Assembly: GCF_965229315.1 (NCBI RefSeq)
Contig: NZ_CBDDJA010000002.1
Coordinates: 930,001-994,000 of the forward strand
DNA length: 64,000 bases
DNA from: Pelomonas sp965229315
GTDB lineage: Bacteria; Pseudomonadota; Gammaproteobacteria; Burkholderiales; Burkholderiaceae_C
Direction: 5' to 3'
Shown here: positions 9,005 through 16,913 of the stretch, in pieces
Numbering within the stretch: the first letter of the stretch is position 1
Layout: each line of letters opens with the position of its first letter
The notes under the pieces: generated by a model
Database searches by the model: none
What the model saw: only the letters and a program-made list of their open reading frames with translations
What the model was told of the DNA's origin: nothing
Translations under genes and position numbers: made by a program

Positions 9005-9792
9005 TGCGCATCCACCCGACCGCCATCGTCGACCCTGCCGCCGAGCTGGACCCGTCGGTCGAGGTCGGTGCGTATTCGCTGATCGGCCCGCACGTGAAGA
9101 TCGCGGCCGGCACCAAGGTCGGCCCGCACGTCGTCATCGAAGGCCACACCACCATCGGGCGCGACAACACCTTCTTCCAGTTCGGCTCCATCGGCGCGGC
9201 CAACCAGGACAAGAAGTACGCCGGCGAGCCGACCACGCTGGTCATCGGCGACCGCAACACCGTTCGCGAGTTCTGCACGCTGAACGTCGGCACGGTGCAG
9301 GACCGCGGCGAGACCACGGTCGGCAACGACAACTGGATCATGGCGTACTGCCACCTGGCGCACGACGTCGTCATCGGCAACGACTGCGTGCTGGCCAACA
9401 ACGCCACGCTGGCGGGCCATGTGCAGGTGGGCGACCACGTCACCATCGGCGGCCTGACCGGCGTGCTGCAACGCATGCGCATCGGCGACCACGCCATGAT
9501 CGGCTTCCAGGCGCATGTGGCGCAGGACGTGCCGCCCTTCATGACGGTGGACGGCAACCCGCTGGCCGCGCGCGCGGTCAACATCGTGGGCCTGAAGCGC
9601 CGCGATTTCAGCGCCGAGCGCATCAGCGTCATCCGCCAGGTCTACAAGCTGCTCTACCGCAGCGGCCACACGCTGGACGAGGCCAAGACGGCGATTCAAG
9701 CGCTGCAGGGCACGGAAGGCGGCGCGGCCGACGGCGACATCGCCAACATGCTGGCCTTCCTCGCCGCCTCCACCCGCGGCATTGTCCGCTGA
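9004..9792 (+). CDS. lpxA: UDP-N-acetylglucosamine acyltransferase
   Basis: First enzyme of lipid A synthesis, adding a 3-hydroxyacyl chain to UDP-GlcNAc in the cytoplasm. The 262-residue product is a trimeric left-handed beta-helix with hexapeptide repeats from residue 2 (IHPTAIVDPAAEL). The catalytic His is in the NDNWIMAYCHLAHDVVIG segment near residue 120, and a C-terminal helical domain starts around residue 190. ATG 9004 overlaps the fabZ stop and gives the family length; the open frame upstream is not supported. A structured repeat element separates it from lpxB. Confidence 0.96.
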   Translation: MRIHPTAIVDPAAELDPSVEVGAYSLIGPHVKIAAGTKVGPHVVIEGHTTIGRDNTFFQFGSIGAANQDKKYAGEPTTLVIGDRNTVREFCTLNVGTVQDRGETTVGNDNWIMAYCHLAHDVVIGNDCVLANNATLAGHVQVGDHVTIGGLTGVLQRMRIGDHAMIGFQAHVAQDVPPFMTVDGNPLAARAVNIVGLKRRDFSAERISVIRQVYKLLYRSGHTLDEAKTAIQALQGTEGGAADGDIANMLAFLAASTRGIVR

Positions 9793-9794
9793 TC

Positions 9795-10000
9795 GTGAAG
9801 CCCCTCGTCCAAGGCGTACCTTGGCCGGCCTTGCAGGCCGCGCTGCAGCATGAGCCGCAGCTCTTCGGCAGGCACATGCCGCCCACCGGGCGCCATGTGT
9901 CCGGCCGAAGCCCCCGCGGGGACGGCGATGCTTGCCGGCTCGACCGGCAAGCACATCGCCAGTGCGGGCCGGCTTGGGAGCGGCGCTGCGCACGGCCCGC
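9795..10000 (+). repeat. Dispersed intra-operon hairpin repeat, copy A
   Basis: Fills most of the 237-base gap between lpxA and lpxB. It begins with GTGAAGCCCCTCGTCCAA, shared base for base with the copy at 21861. From about 9912 it contains a hairpin with inner arms CTTGCCGG and CCGGCAAG around a 5-base loop. Outer arms GGCGATG and CATCGCC extend the stem past a CA bulge. A second stem follows, with arms GCGGGCCG and CGGCCCGC. The same parts recur in the soxA/soxX and soxY/soxZ gaps, in the direction of transcription each time. No credible coding potential; lpxB starts 30 bases downstream. Confidence 0.85.
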
Positions 10001-10029
10001 TGGCTTCCTGTCTCGCTGGGAGAGCTGAC

Positions 10030-11154
10030 GTGCAGACGGCGCCCCGCCTCGGCATGGTGGCCGGCGAGGCCAGCGGCGACCTGCTGGCCAGCCTGCTGCT
10101 GCAGGGCCTGCGTGCGCGCTGGCCCGGGCTGAGCAGCGAAGGCATCGGCGGCCCGAAGATGATCGCCCAGGGCTTCGAGACCTGGTGGCCGCACAGCAAG
10201 CTGTCCATCTTCGGCTACGTGGACGCGCTGATGAACCTGCGCGAGCTGCTGACCATCCGCAAGCAGCTCGGCAAGCGCCTCATCGCGGACCGCCCCGACG
10301 TCTTCATCGGCGTCGATGCGCCCGACTTCAACTTCGGGCTGGAGACGCGGCTGCGCCAGGCCGGCATCAAGACCGTTCACTTCGTCTGCCCGTCCATCTG
10401 GGCCTGGCGGCCGGAGCGTGTCGAGACCATCAGGCGCGCGGCCGACCACGTGCTGTGCCTGTTCCCGTTCGAGCCCGGGATCCTGCACAAGGCCGGCATT
10501 GGCGCCACCTACGTCGGCCACCCGCTCGCCGACACTATTTCGGCGGAGCCGCCGCGTGCAGCATCTCGCGAGGCGCTGGGCCTGCCCGAGGGCGACACGG
10601 TCATCGCGCTGCTGCCGGGCAGCCGCAGGAGCGAGATCCAGTACATCGCCCCGGCGCTGATCGGCGCGGCCCAGCGGCTGGCCCGGCCGGGCCGCCGTTT
10701 CGTCATGCCCGTCGTGCCGGGCCTGCGCGCGCTCGTGGAGCCGCTGCTGGGCGGCGTGGACATCCAGCTCATCGACGGCCAGTCCCATGCGGCGCTGGCC
10801 GCCTGCGACCTGACGCTGGTGGCCAGCGGCACGGCCACGCTGGAGGCCGCGCTGTTCAAGCGCCCCATGGTCATCGCCTACCGTATGAACGCGCTGAACT
10901 GGTGGCGCATGAAGGGCCGCGGCCTGCTGCCCTGGGTGGGGCTGCCCAACATCCTGGCGCGCGAGTTCCTGGTGCCCGAACTGATCCAGCACGACTGCAC
11001 GCCCGAGAACCTGGCCCGCGAGGCCGAGGCCTGGCTGGCCGATGCACCCCGCCGTGCGGCCGTGCATGAGCGTTTCGTCCAACTCCACCAACTGCTGCGC
11101 CAGGACACTGCGCAGCGCGCCAGCGATGCGATCGCGAGCCTCCTGCGTGCCTGA
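10030..11154 (+). CDS. lpxB: Lipid-A-disaccharide synthase
   Basis: Glycosyltransferase (GT19) that condenses UDP-2,3-diacylglucosamine with lipid X to form the lipid A disaccharide at the inner membrane. The 374-residue product starts with the family hallmark MVAGEASGDLLASLLLQGLR (from residue 9) and contains CPSIWAWRPERV around residue 120, the LLPGSRRSEI nucleotide-sugar region near residue 195 and the SGTATLEAALFKRPMVIAYR motif near residue 265. GTG 10030 is chosen because GGGAGAG lies 6 bases before it; the frame is open upstream through the repeat but without similarity. Confidence 0.95.
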   Translation: MQTAPRLGMVAGEASGDLLASLLLQGLRARWPGLSSEGIGGPKMIAQGFETWWPHSKLSIFGYVDALMNLRELLTIRKQLGKRLIADRPDVFIGVDAPDFNFGLETRLRQAGIKTVHFVCPSIWAWRPERVETIRRAADHVLCLFPFEPGILHKAGIGATYVGHPLADTISAEPPRAASREALGLPEGDTVIALLPGSRRSEIQYIAPALIGAAQRLARPGRRFVMPVVPGLRALVEPLLGGVDIQLIDGQSHAALAACDLTLVASGTATLEAALFKRPMVIAYRMNALNWWRMKGRGLLPWVGLPNILAREFLVPELIQHDCTPENLAREAEAWLADAPRRAAVHERFVQLHQLLRQDTAQRASDAIASLLRA

Positions 11155-11770
11155 ACAGGTCAGCCTCGACTGGACGCCGCCCGGCCTCATCGCCGGCGTG
11201 GACGAGGCTGGCCGCGGGCCGCTGGCCGGCCCCGTGTTCGCCGCGGCCGTCATCCTCGACGAGCTGCAGCCCATCCCGGGCCTGGCCGACTCCAAGGTGC
11301 TGACCGCGGCCAAGCGCGCCAGGCTGTTCGATGAGATCCGCGCCAAGGCGCTGTGCTGCTGCATCGCGCAGGCCAGCACCGAGGAGATCGACCGCATCAA
11401 CATCCTGCAGGCCACCATGCTGGCCATGCAGCGTGCGGTGACGGGGCTGCGCCTCAAGCCGGCGCTGGTGCGCGTGGACGGCAACCGCCTGCCGGTGCTG
11501 CAAGTGCCCGCCGAGGCCATCGTCAAGGGTGACGCCACCGTGCAGGCCATCTCGGCCGCCAGCATCCTGGCCAAGGTCGCGCGCGACCTGTTCTGCGAGC
11601 AGATGCACCAGAGCCATCCGCAGTACGGCTTCGCCACGCACAAGGGCTATGGCACGCGCGAGCATCTCGCCGCGCTGAAGGCCCACGGCGCCAGCCCCTG
11701 GCACCGCCGCAGCTTCGCGCCGGTGCGTGAGGTGTGCGTGACCGTGCGCATCGGCGCGGACCCGGCATGA
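11147..11770 (+). CDS. rnhB: Ribonuclease HII
   Basis: Endonuclease that cuts RNA in RNA-DNA hybrids, including single misincorporated ribonucleotides. The roughly 207-residue product carries the type II signature GVDEAGRGPLAGPVFAAAVI, with the first catalytic Asp-Glu pair about 17 residues from the start; the second conserved Asp is in LADSKVL and the third in LVRVDGNRLP. GTG 11147 gives a start (VPEQVSLDW) like that of relatives and overlaps lpxB by 8 bases; ATG 11126 is an in-frame alternative. Its TGA overlaps the ATG of the next gene. Confidence 0.93.
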   Translation: MPEQVSLDWTPPGLIAGVDEAGRGPLAGPVFAAAVILDELQPIPGLADSKVLTAAKRARLFDEIRAKALCCCIAQASTEEIDRINILQATMLAMQRAVTGLRLKPALVRVDGNRLPVLQVPAEAIVKGDATVQAISAASILAKVARDLFCEQMHQSHPQYGFATHKGYGTREHLAALKAHGASPWHRRSFAPVREVCVTVRIGADPA

Positions 11771-12537
11771 AGCTCGACCACGTCACCTCGCGCGACAACC
11801 CGGCCCTGGTGAGGCTGCGCAAGATCGCGGCCGACCCCGGCGGCTACCGCAAGACCGGCAGCGTCTGGATCGAGGGCGACCACCTGCTGCGCGCGGCGCT
11901 GCAGCGTGGCTGGCGGCCGGCGCTCGTCGTCATCACCGAAGCCGCGATGCAGGACGCCGTGCTGGGCGCGCTGACCGAATCCGCGGCGCGCGTGCTCGTC
12001 GTGCCGGCGCCTCTGTTCAAGACGCTCAGCGGCCTGGAGTCGCCCGCGCAGATCGGCGCCGAGCTGACGCTGCCCGTGGCGCCGGCCATCGACGCCCAGG
12101 CCGCCAGCGTCGTGCTGGACCGCCTGCAGGATGCCGGCAACGTCGGCGCCATCCTGCGCAGCGCGGCAGCCTTCGGTGTGCGGCAGGTGCTGGCCCTCAA
12201 AGGCACGGCCGCGCTGTGGTCGTCCAAGGTCGTGCGGGCCGGGCAGGGCGCCCACTTCGGGCTGCGCCTCATCGAAGGGCTCGCGGCCGACGATCTCGGC
12301 GCGCTGACGGTGCCGCTGGTGGCCACCAGCTCGCACGACAGCCAGCCGCTGCACCGCGTGGCATTGCCGTCGCCCTGCGCCTGGGTCATGGGCCACGAAG
12401 GGCAGGGCGTGTCCGCCGATCTGATGGCCCGCTGCGCGCTGCGCGTGGGCATCCCGCAGCCGGGCGGCGAGGAGTCGCTGAACGTGGCCGCGGCCGCCGC
12501 GATCTGCCTTTACGAGAGCGAACGCCAGCGCGGCTGA
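11767..12537 (+). CDS. TrmH/SpoU-family RNA 2'-O-methyltransferase
   Basis: S-adenosylmethionine-dependent RNA methyltransferase of the SPOUT superfamily; the exact rRNA or tRNA target cannot be read from the sequence. The 256-residue product has an N-terminal substrate-binding domain (SRDNPALVRLRKIAADPGGYR) and a C-terminal trefoil-knot catalytic domain with the three SpoU motifs: LQDAGNVGAILRSA (motif I), WVMGHEGQGV (motif II) and IPQPGGEESLNVAAAAAI (motif III). Last gene of the envelope operon; a Fur-controlled promoter begins 31 bases after its stop. Confidence 0.9.
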   Translation: MKLDHVTSRDNPALVRLRKIAADPGGYRKTGSVWIEGDHLLRAALQRGWRPALVVITEAAMQDAVLGALTESAARVLVVPAPLFKTLSGLESPAQIGAELTLPVAPAIDAQAASVVLDRLQDAGNVGAILRSAAAFGVRQVLALKGTAALWSSKVVRAGQGAHFGLRLIEGLAADDLGALTVPLVATSSHDSQPLHRVALPSPCAWVMGHEGQGVSADLMARCALRVGIPQPGGEESLNVAAAAAICLYESERQRG

Positions 12538-12568
12538 TCGCTGGCCATCACCATCGGCACCGCTGGGC

Positions 12569-12597
12569 TTGCAATCGAGAATGATTCTCATTACAGT
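12569..12597 (+). promoter_or_regulatory. Fur-box promoter of the heme uptake locus
   Basis: A Fur-box-like stretch, GAGAATGATTCTCATTAC at 12577-12594, sits inside a sigma70-like promoter: -35 TTGCAA (12569-12574), a 17-base spacer and -10 TACAGT (12592-12597). Fur with iron would be expected to cover the spacer and the -10, shutting off hemP and probably the genes behind it when iron is plentiful. The genes that follow are all heme acquisition functions, which fits. The start of transcription would fall at or next to the hemP ATG. Confidence 0.85.
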
Positions 12598-12603
12598 GAC
12601 GGC

Positions 12604-12792
12604 ATGCCTGCCCACCTCAACCCGCCGAAACCGCTGGCAGCCCCACCGGCCTTGACCCCCGGCCCGGGCCAGGTCCGCCACATCGACAGCGGCTCGCTGC
12701 TCGGCCCGCGCGGCGAGGTGCTCATCGTCCACCAGCAGCAGGTCTACCGCCTGCGCGTCACGTCCCTGGGCAAGCTGATCCTGACCAAGTAA
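12604..12792 (+). CDS. hemP: Hemin uptake protein HemP
   Basis: Small protein of 62 residues of the HemP/HmuP family, required or regulatory for heme receptor expression in several alpha- and betaproteobacteria. The conserved C-terminal core is present: IDSGSLLGPRGEVLIVHQ (about residues 27-44) followed by YRLRVTSLGKLILTK to the end. The N-terminus is Pro/Ala-rich and variable, as in relatives. It lies directly behind the Fur-box promoter and 67 bases before the receptor gene, the standard place for hemP. An internal GTG (V24) could be a shorter start. Confidence 0.9.
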   Translation: MPAHLNPPKPLAAPPALTPGPGQVRHIDSGSLLGPRGEVLIVHQQQVYRLRVTSLGKLILTK

Positions 12793-12859
12793 GTCCTTCC
12801 CGTTCCCATCCCCCGCGCCAGCCAGCCGCTGCCAGCCCGCGCCTCCCACCGGAGTCCCC

Positions 12860-14992
12860 GTGCTGAAGACCGCTGTTGCGCTGGCCGTTGCCTGCGCCTG
12901 TGCCTGCCTTGCCGATGCATCGCATGCCCAAACCCCACCTGACGCAGCGACCGAGCTGCCCGAACTGACCAACACCGCCACCCGCGGCGACCGCCGCGTG
13001 GACGAGGTGCCCGCCACGGTCAGCGTGTTCAAGCCCAACCCCGGCGTCCGCGACCTGCGCGAACTGCTGCGCGACGAGGTGGACCTCGCCGTGCGCGCGG
13101 CCAACCCGCGCTTCACGCTCGCCGGCAGCTCCATCGGCCGCGCCGGCAACGAGGGCATCAACATCCGTGGCCTGGAGGGCAACCAGGTGCTGATGCTGGT
13201 GGACGGCATCCGCATGCCGCAGGCCTTCAGCTTCGGCCCCTTCGCCACCGGCCGTGCGAGCCTGCTGAACCTGGAAGGCGCGCAGCAGCTCGACGTGCTG
13301 CGCGGCCCCGCGTCCACGCAGTTCGGCAGCGACGGCCTGGCCGGTGCGCTGGCCGTGCGCACGCTGCGCGCGAGCGACCTGCTCAAGCCCGGCCGCGACT
13401 TCGGCCTGCGCGCCCAGACCGCGGCCTACAGCGGCGACGACGGCGTGGGACTGAACCTCGCGGGCGCCTGGCGCAGGGGCGACTGGGACTGGCTGCTGCA
13501 GGGCGCCACGCGCCGCTCGCACGAGCTGGAGAACCAGGGCACGGTCGGCGGCAGCGGTGCCACGCGCACCCAGGCCGATCCGCTGGACCGTGAGCGCCAC
13601 ACGCTGCTCGGCAAGGCGGGCTACCGGCTGAATGCGCAGCAGCGCCTGGAGGCGACGGTGGAAGGCGTTCGCCAGCACGACACGTACGACGTGCTGTCGG
13701 CCCGCACCGCGACCACCGTGGACCTGAAGGCCGACGACAAGAGCCGCCGCAGCCGCGCGTCCCTCGCCTGGACGCTGGACGATCCCAACGCGCAGTGGCT
13801 GCAGCAGGCCAGCGTGCAGGTCTATCACCAGGACTCGCGCGTCGCGCAATACGCGTTCGAGGACCGCACCAGCACCGACCGCGTGCGCGACAACCGCTAC
13901 GACGAGACGCTGACCGGCCTGTCCGCCACCGGCCAGATCGGCTGGGGCGCGCAGCGCATCACGCTCGGCCTGGACGCCAGCCGCAACACCGTGGCCGGCC
14001 TGCGCGACGGCGTCAATTTCTCGGCCGGCGACACGTTGCCCTCCAAGCCCTTCCCCGACACCGACTACCGCCTCGTCGGCGCCTTCGTGCAGGGCGAGTT
14101 CACGCAGGGCGACTGGCAGTTCGTGCCCGCGCTGCGCTACGAGCACTTCTCGCTGAAGCCCTCGGCCAGCGGCTACACCGGCGCGCTCGTCAACCTCGGC
14201 GACAGCGCCGTGACGCCGCGCCTGGGCGTGCTCTGGAAGGCCGCACCCGGCTTGACGCCCTATGCCCAGTGGGCCAAGGGCTTCAAGGCGCCCACGCCGT
14301 CGCAGGTCAACAGCGGCTTCAGCAACGTCGTGCAGGGCTACAAGTCCATCGGCAACCCGAACCTGAAGGCCGAGCGCGCCGACAGCCGCGAGATCGGCCT
14401 GCGCGGTGACGTGAGTGGCTGGCGCTGGCAGCTCACCGCCTTCGACAACCGCTACGACGACTTCATCCAGCAGGACACCGTCGCCGGCACCGGCACGACG
14501 ACCGATCCGCTGGTGTTCCAGTCCGTCAACCTCGACGACGCCCGCATCCGCGGCGTGGAAGCGAAGGTCAGCGGCCAGATCGACAGGCAGTGGCGTCTGG
14601 GCTTGGCCTATGCGCGCACCCGTGGCGACTACGACCGCAAGGGCGTGCGCCACGCGCTGGACACCGTCGAGCCCGCCAAGGCCTCCGTCAGCCTGCGCCA
14701 GCAGCGCGCCGACTGGCACTGGGAAGCCACCGTGCTGCGCGCCCAGGCCAAGCCCGCCGGCCGCGTCGATGCGGTGAACCCCTTCCTGCCCAAGGGCTAC
14801 ACGGTGCTGGATCTCGCGGCCGGCTGGCAGATCACGCCGGTGTGGTCGCTGCAGGCGCGCATCGACAACGTGACCGACCGCACCTACTGGCGCTGGGCCG
14901 ACGTGCGCGGCCTCGCCGCTACGAGCCCCGGCCTCGACTCGTACACCGCCACGGGCCGCCAGTTCGGCCTCGTGCTCCAAGCTGAACTTTGA
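12860..14992 (+). CDS. hmuR: TonB-dependent heme/hemoglobin receptor
   Basis: Outer-membrane transporter of 710 residues for heme or hemoglobin. A signal peptide ends around SHAQ (residue 23-24). The plug domain has INIRGLEGNQVLMLVDGIRM (about residues 98-117) and VLRGPASTQFGSDGLAGAL, typical of the hemoglobin/transferrin/lactoferrin receptor family. The 22-strand barrel ends with a C-terminal Leu after QFGLVLQAEL. Start is GTG 12860 with GGAG 6 bases upstream. It is followed within a few bases by hmuS, so it belongs to the heme operon. The ligand (free heme versus hemoglobin) is inferred from the neighbours. Confidence 0.92.
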   Translation: MLKTAVALAVACACACLADASHAQTPPDAATELPELTNTATRGDRRVDEVPATVSVFKPNPGVRDLRELLRDEVDLAVRAANPRFTLAGSSIGRAGNEGINIRGLEGNQVLMLVDGIRMPQAFSFGPFATGRASLLNLEGAQQLDVLRGPASTQFGSDGLAGALAVRTLRASDLLKPGRDFGLRAQTAAYSGDDGVGLNLAGAWRRGDWDWLLQGATRRSHELENQGTVGGSGATRTQADPLDRERHTLLGKAGYRLNAQQRLEATVEGVRQHDTYDVLSARTATTVDLKADDKSRRSRASLAWTLDDPNAQWLQQASVQVYHQDSRVAQYAFEDRTSTDRVRDNRYDETLTGLSATGQIGWGAQRITLGLDASRNTVAGLRDGVNFSAGDTLPSKPFPDTDYRLVGAFVQGEFTQGDWQFVPALRYEHFSLKPSASGYTGALVNLGDSAVTPRLGVLWKAAPGLTPYAQWAKGFKAPTPSQVNSGFSNVVQGYKSIGNPNLKAERADSREIGLRGDVSGWRWQLTAFDNRYDDFIQQDTVAGTGTTTDPLVFQSVNLDDARIRGVEAKVSGQIDRQWRLGLAYARTRGDYDRKGVRHALDTVEPAKASVSLRQQRADWHWEATVLRAQAKPAGRVDAVNPFLPKGYTVLDLAAGWQITPVWSLQARIDNVTDRTYWRWADVRGLAATSPGLDSYTATGRQFGLVLQAEL

Positions 14993-15003
14993 AGGAGACC
15001 CGC

Positions 15004-16083
15004 ATGGACCTGCGCCAGGCCTATCTCGACGCACGCGCCGCCGGCGCCACGCGCCACCGCGACATCGCCGCCTCGCTCGGCATCACCGAGGGCATGCTGA
15101 TCGACGCCCACGTGGGCGCGCCGAGATCTGGACATGAGAGCGGCCTGCAGGCCCAGCGCCTGAAGCGCGACTTCCCGCGCCTGCTGTCCGAGCTGAGTCG
15201 CGCGGGCGAGCTGATGGCGCTGACGCGCAACCCGCACTGCGTGCACGAGCGCACCGGCATCTACGAGCACGTCAGCGCGCAGGGCGCGCCGGGCCGCGAG
15301 ATGGGGCTGGTGCTGGGCGACGAGATCGACCTGCGCCTGTTCTACAGCCAGTGGGCGCACGGCTATGCGGTCAGGGAGGGGGAGCAGCAGAGCCTGCAGT
15401 TCTTCGACGCCCAGGGCGTGGCCGTGCACAAGGTCTTCACGCGGCCTGCCACGCGGCTGGCCGCCTGGCAGGCGCTGCGCGAGGACTGGGCGGACGGCGA
15501 CGCACCCGCGCCGCAGTGGCAGCCGGCGCCCGAGCCGGCCCCCGCCGAACCGGTGGCGGTGGACGCCGCCGCCTTCCGTGCCGGCTGGGCCGCGCTGCGC
15601 GACACGCACGAGTTCTTCGGCCTGCTGCGCAGGCACGGCCTGCGCCGCGCCGACGCGATGCGGCTCGCGGCGCCCGAGTTCGCGCAGCCGGTGGACCTGC
15701 ATGCGGCGCGCGTCGTGCTGCAGGGCGCCGCAGCCAACGGCACGCCCATCATGGTGTTCGTCGGCAACCCCGGCGTCATCCAGATCCACGGCGGCCCGGT
15801 GCAGCGCATCGCCGTCATGGGCCCGTGGCTCAACGTGCTGGACCCGCGCTTCAACCTGCACTTGCGCGAAGACGCCATCGCCCAGGCCTGGGCCGTGCGC
15901 AAGCCGACCGCCGACGGCCTCGTCAGCTCGCTGGAGCTGTACGCGCAGGATGGCGAACTCATCGCCCAGTTCTTCGGCCACCGCAAGCCCGGCCAGCCGG
16001 AACGCTGCGCCTGGCGCGAGTTGCTGGACGCGCAGGTCGACGACCCGGCCTGGAACGAAGCAACGGCGGGGTGCGCAGCATGA
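15004..16083 (+). CDS. hmuS: Hemin-degrading / heme-trafficking factor HmuS
   Basis: Cytoplasmic protein of the HemS/ChuS/HmuS family, which binds incoming heme and in some members breaks it down. The 359-residue product has the expected two tandem HemS repeats: the first around residues 25-165 and the second around residues 195-345. They share the pattern G-x-E-M/V...D-x-R-x-N (e.g. LDPRFNLHLREDAIAQAW). ATG 15004 is preceded by AAGGAG at 14992-14997, which decides the start over the TTG 15 bases earlier. Its TGA overlaps the hmuT ATG. Confidence 0.92.
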   Translation: MDLRQAYLDARAAGATRHRDIAASLGITEGMLIDAHVGAPRSGHESGLQAQRLKRDFPRLLSELSRAGELMALTRNPHCVHERTGIYEHVSAQGAPGREMGLVLGDEIDLRLFYSQWAHGYAVREGEQQSLQFFDAQGVAVHKVFTRPATRLAAWQALREDWADGDAPAPQWQPAPEPAPAEPVAVDAAAFRAGWAALRDTHEFFGLLRRHGLRRADAMRLAAPEFAQPVDLHAARVVLQGAAANGTPIMVFVGNPGVIQIHGGPVQRIAVMGPWLNVLDPRFNLHLREDAIAQAWAVRKPTADGLVSSLELYAQDGELIAQFFGHRKPGQPERCAWRELLDAQVDDPAWNEATAGCAA

Positions 16084-16913
16084 AGCGTCGCTCGCTGCTG
16101 AGCGCCGCGCTGCTGCCGGCTTTCGTCCATGCGCAGCCACAGCCGCGCATCGTCAGCGTCGGCGGGGCCGTCACGGAGACCGTCTTCGCGCTCGGCGCGC
16201 AGGGCCAGCTCGCGGGCGTCGACACCACGTCGCTGTTCCCCGTCGATGCGACAAAACTGCCCCAGGTCGGCTACGCCCGCACGCTGTCCGCCGAAGGTGT
16301 GCTGGCCCTGAAGCCGCAACTGCTGCTGGCCAGCGGCGAGGCCGGCCCGCCGCTGGTGCTGGCGCAGCTCAGGAGCGCCGGCGTGCGCGTGGAGGTGCTG
16401 GACGACCAGCACCGCTTCGACGGCGTGCTGGCGCGCACCCAGCGCATCGGCGCGCTGTGCGGCCGCGAGCGCGAGGCCGCACAGCTCGTCGCCCGCCTGC
16501 AGCAGGACTGGGCCGCCCGCCCCAAGCCGCCCGCAGGCGCCCCGCCGCGCGTGCTCTTCGTGCTGGCCCATGCCGCCGGCCAGCTGCGCGTGGCGGGCGA
16601 AGGCACCAGTGCCGACGCGATGCTGACGCTGGCCGGCGCCCGCAACGCCTTGGCCGGCGTGCAGGGTTACAAGCCGCTGACGGCCGAGGCTGCGCTGCAG
16701 GCCGCGCCCGACGTCGTCCTCTGCACGACCCAAGGCCTGGACGCGCAGGGCGGCGCCGACGGCCTGCTGAAGGCGCCGGGCCTGGCGCTGACGCCCGCCG
16801 GCCGCGCGCGCCGCGTGGCGAGCATGGAGGCGCTGCTGTTGCTGGGCTTCGGCCCGCGCCTGCCGCAGGCCGTGGCCGAGCTGACGGACCGGTTGCATGG
16901 ACGCACTGCTTAA
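16080..16913 (+). CDS. hmuT: Heme ABC transporter periplasmic binding protein
   Basis: Binds heme in the periplasm and delivers it to HmuUV. The 277-residue product has a short signal peptide (MKRRSLLSAALLPAFVHAQP) and a type III periplasmic binding fold. It opens with PRIVSVGGAVTETVFALGA, the standard start of HmuT-like proteins. A conserved Tyr in VGYARTLSAEGVLALKP is a likely heme ligand, as in the family. The ATG overlaps the hmuS stop by 4 bases and the gene end overlaps hmuU by 17 bases, so the four genes are translationally linked. Confidence 0.93.
   Translation: MKRRSLLSAALLPAFVHAQPQPRIVSVGGAVTETVFALGAQGQLAGVDTTSLFPVDATKLPQVGYARTLSAEGVLALKPQLLLASGEAGPPLVLAQLRSAGVRVEVLDDQHRFDGVLARTQRIGALCGREREAAQLVARLQQDWAARPKPPAGAPPRVLFVLAHAAGQLRVAGEGTSADAMLTLAGARNALAGVQGYKPLTAEAALQAAPDVVLCTTQGLDAQGGADGLLKAPGLALTPAGRARRVASMEALLLLGFGPRLPQAVAELTDRLHGRTA

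Noticed and set aside
9795..10028. Small plus-strand open frame in the lpxA/lpxB gap
   Set aside because: It is entirely within the repeat and its hairpins; other copies of the repeat do not keep the reading frame.
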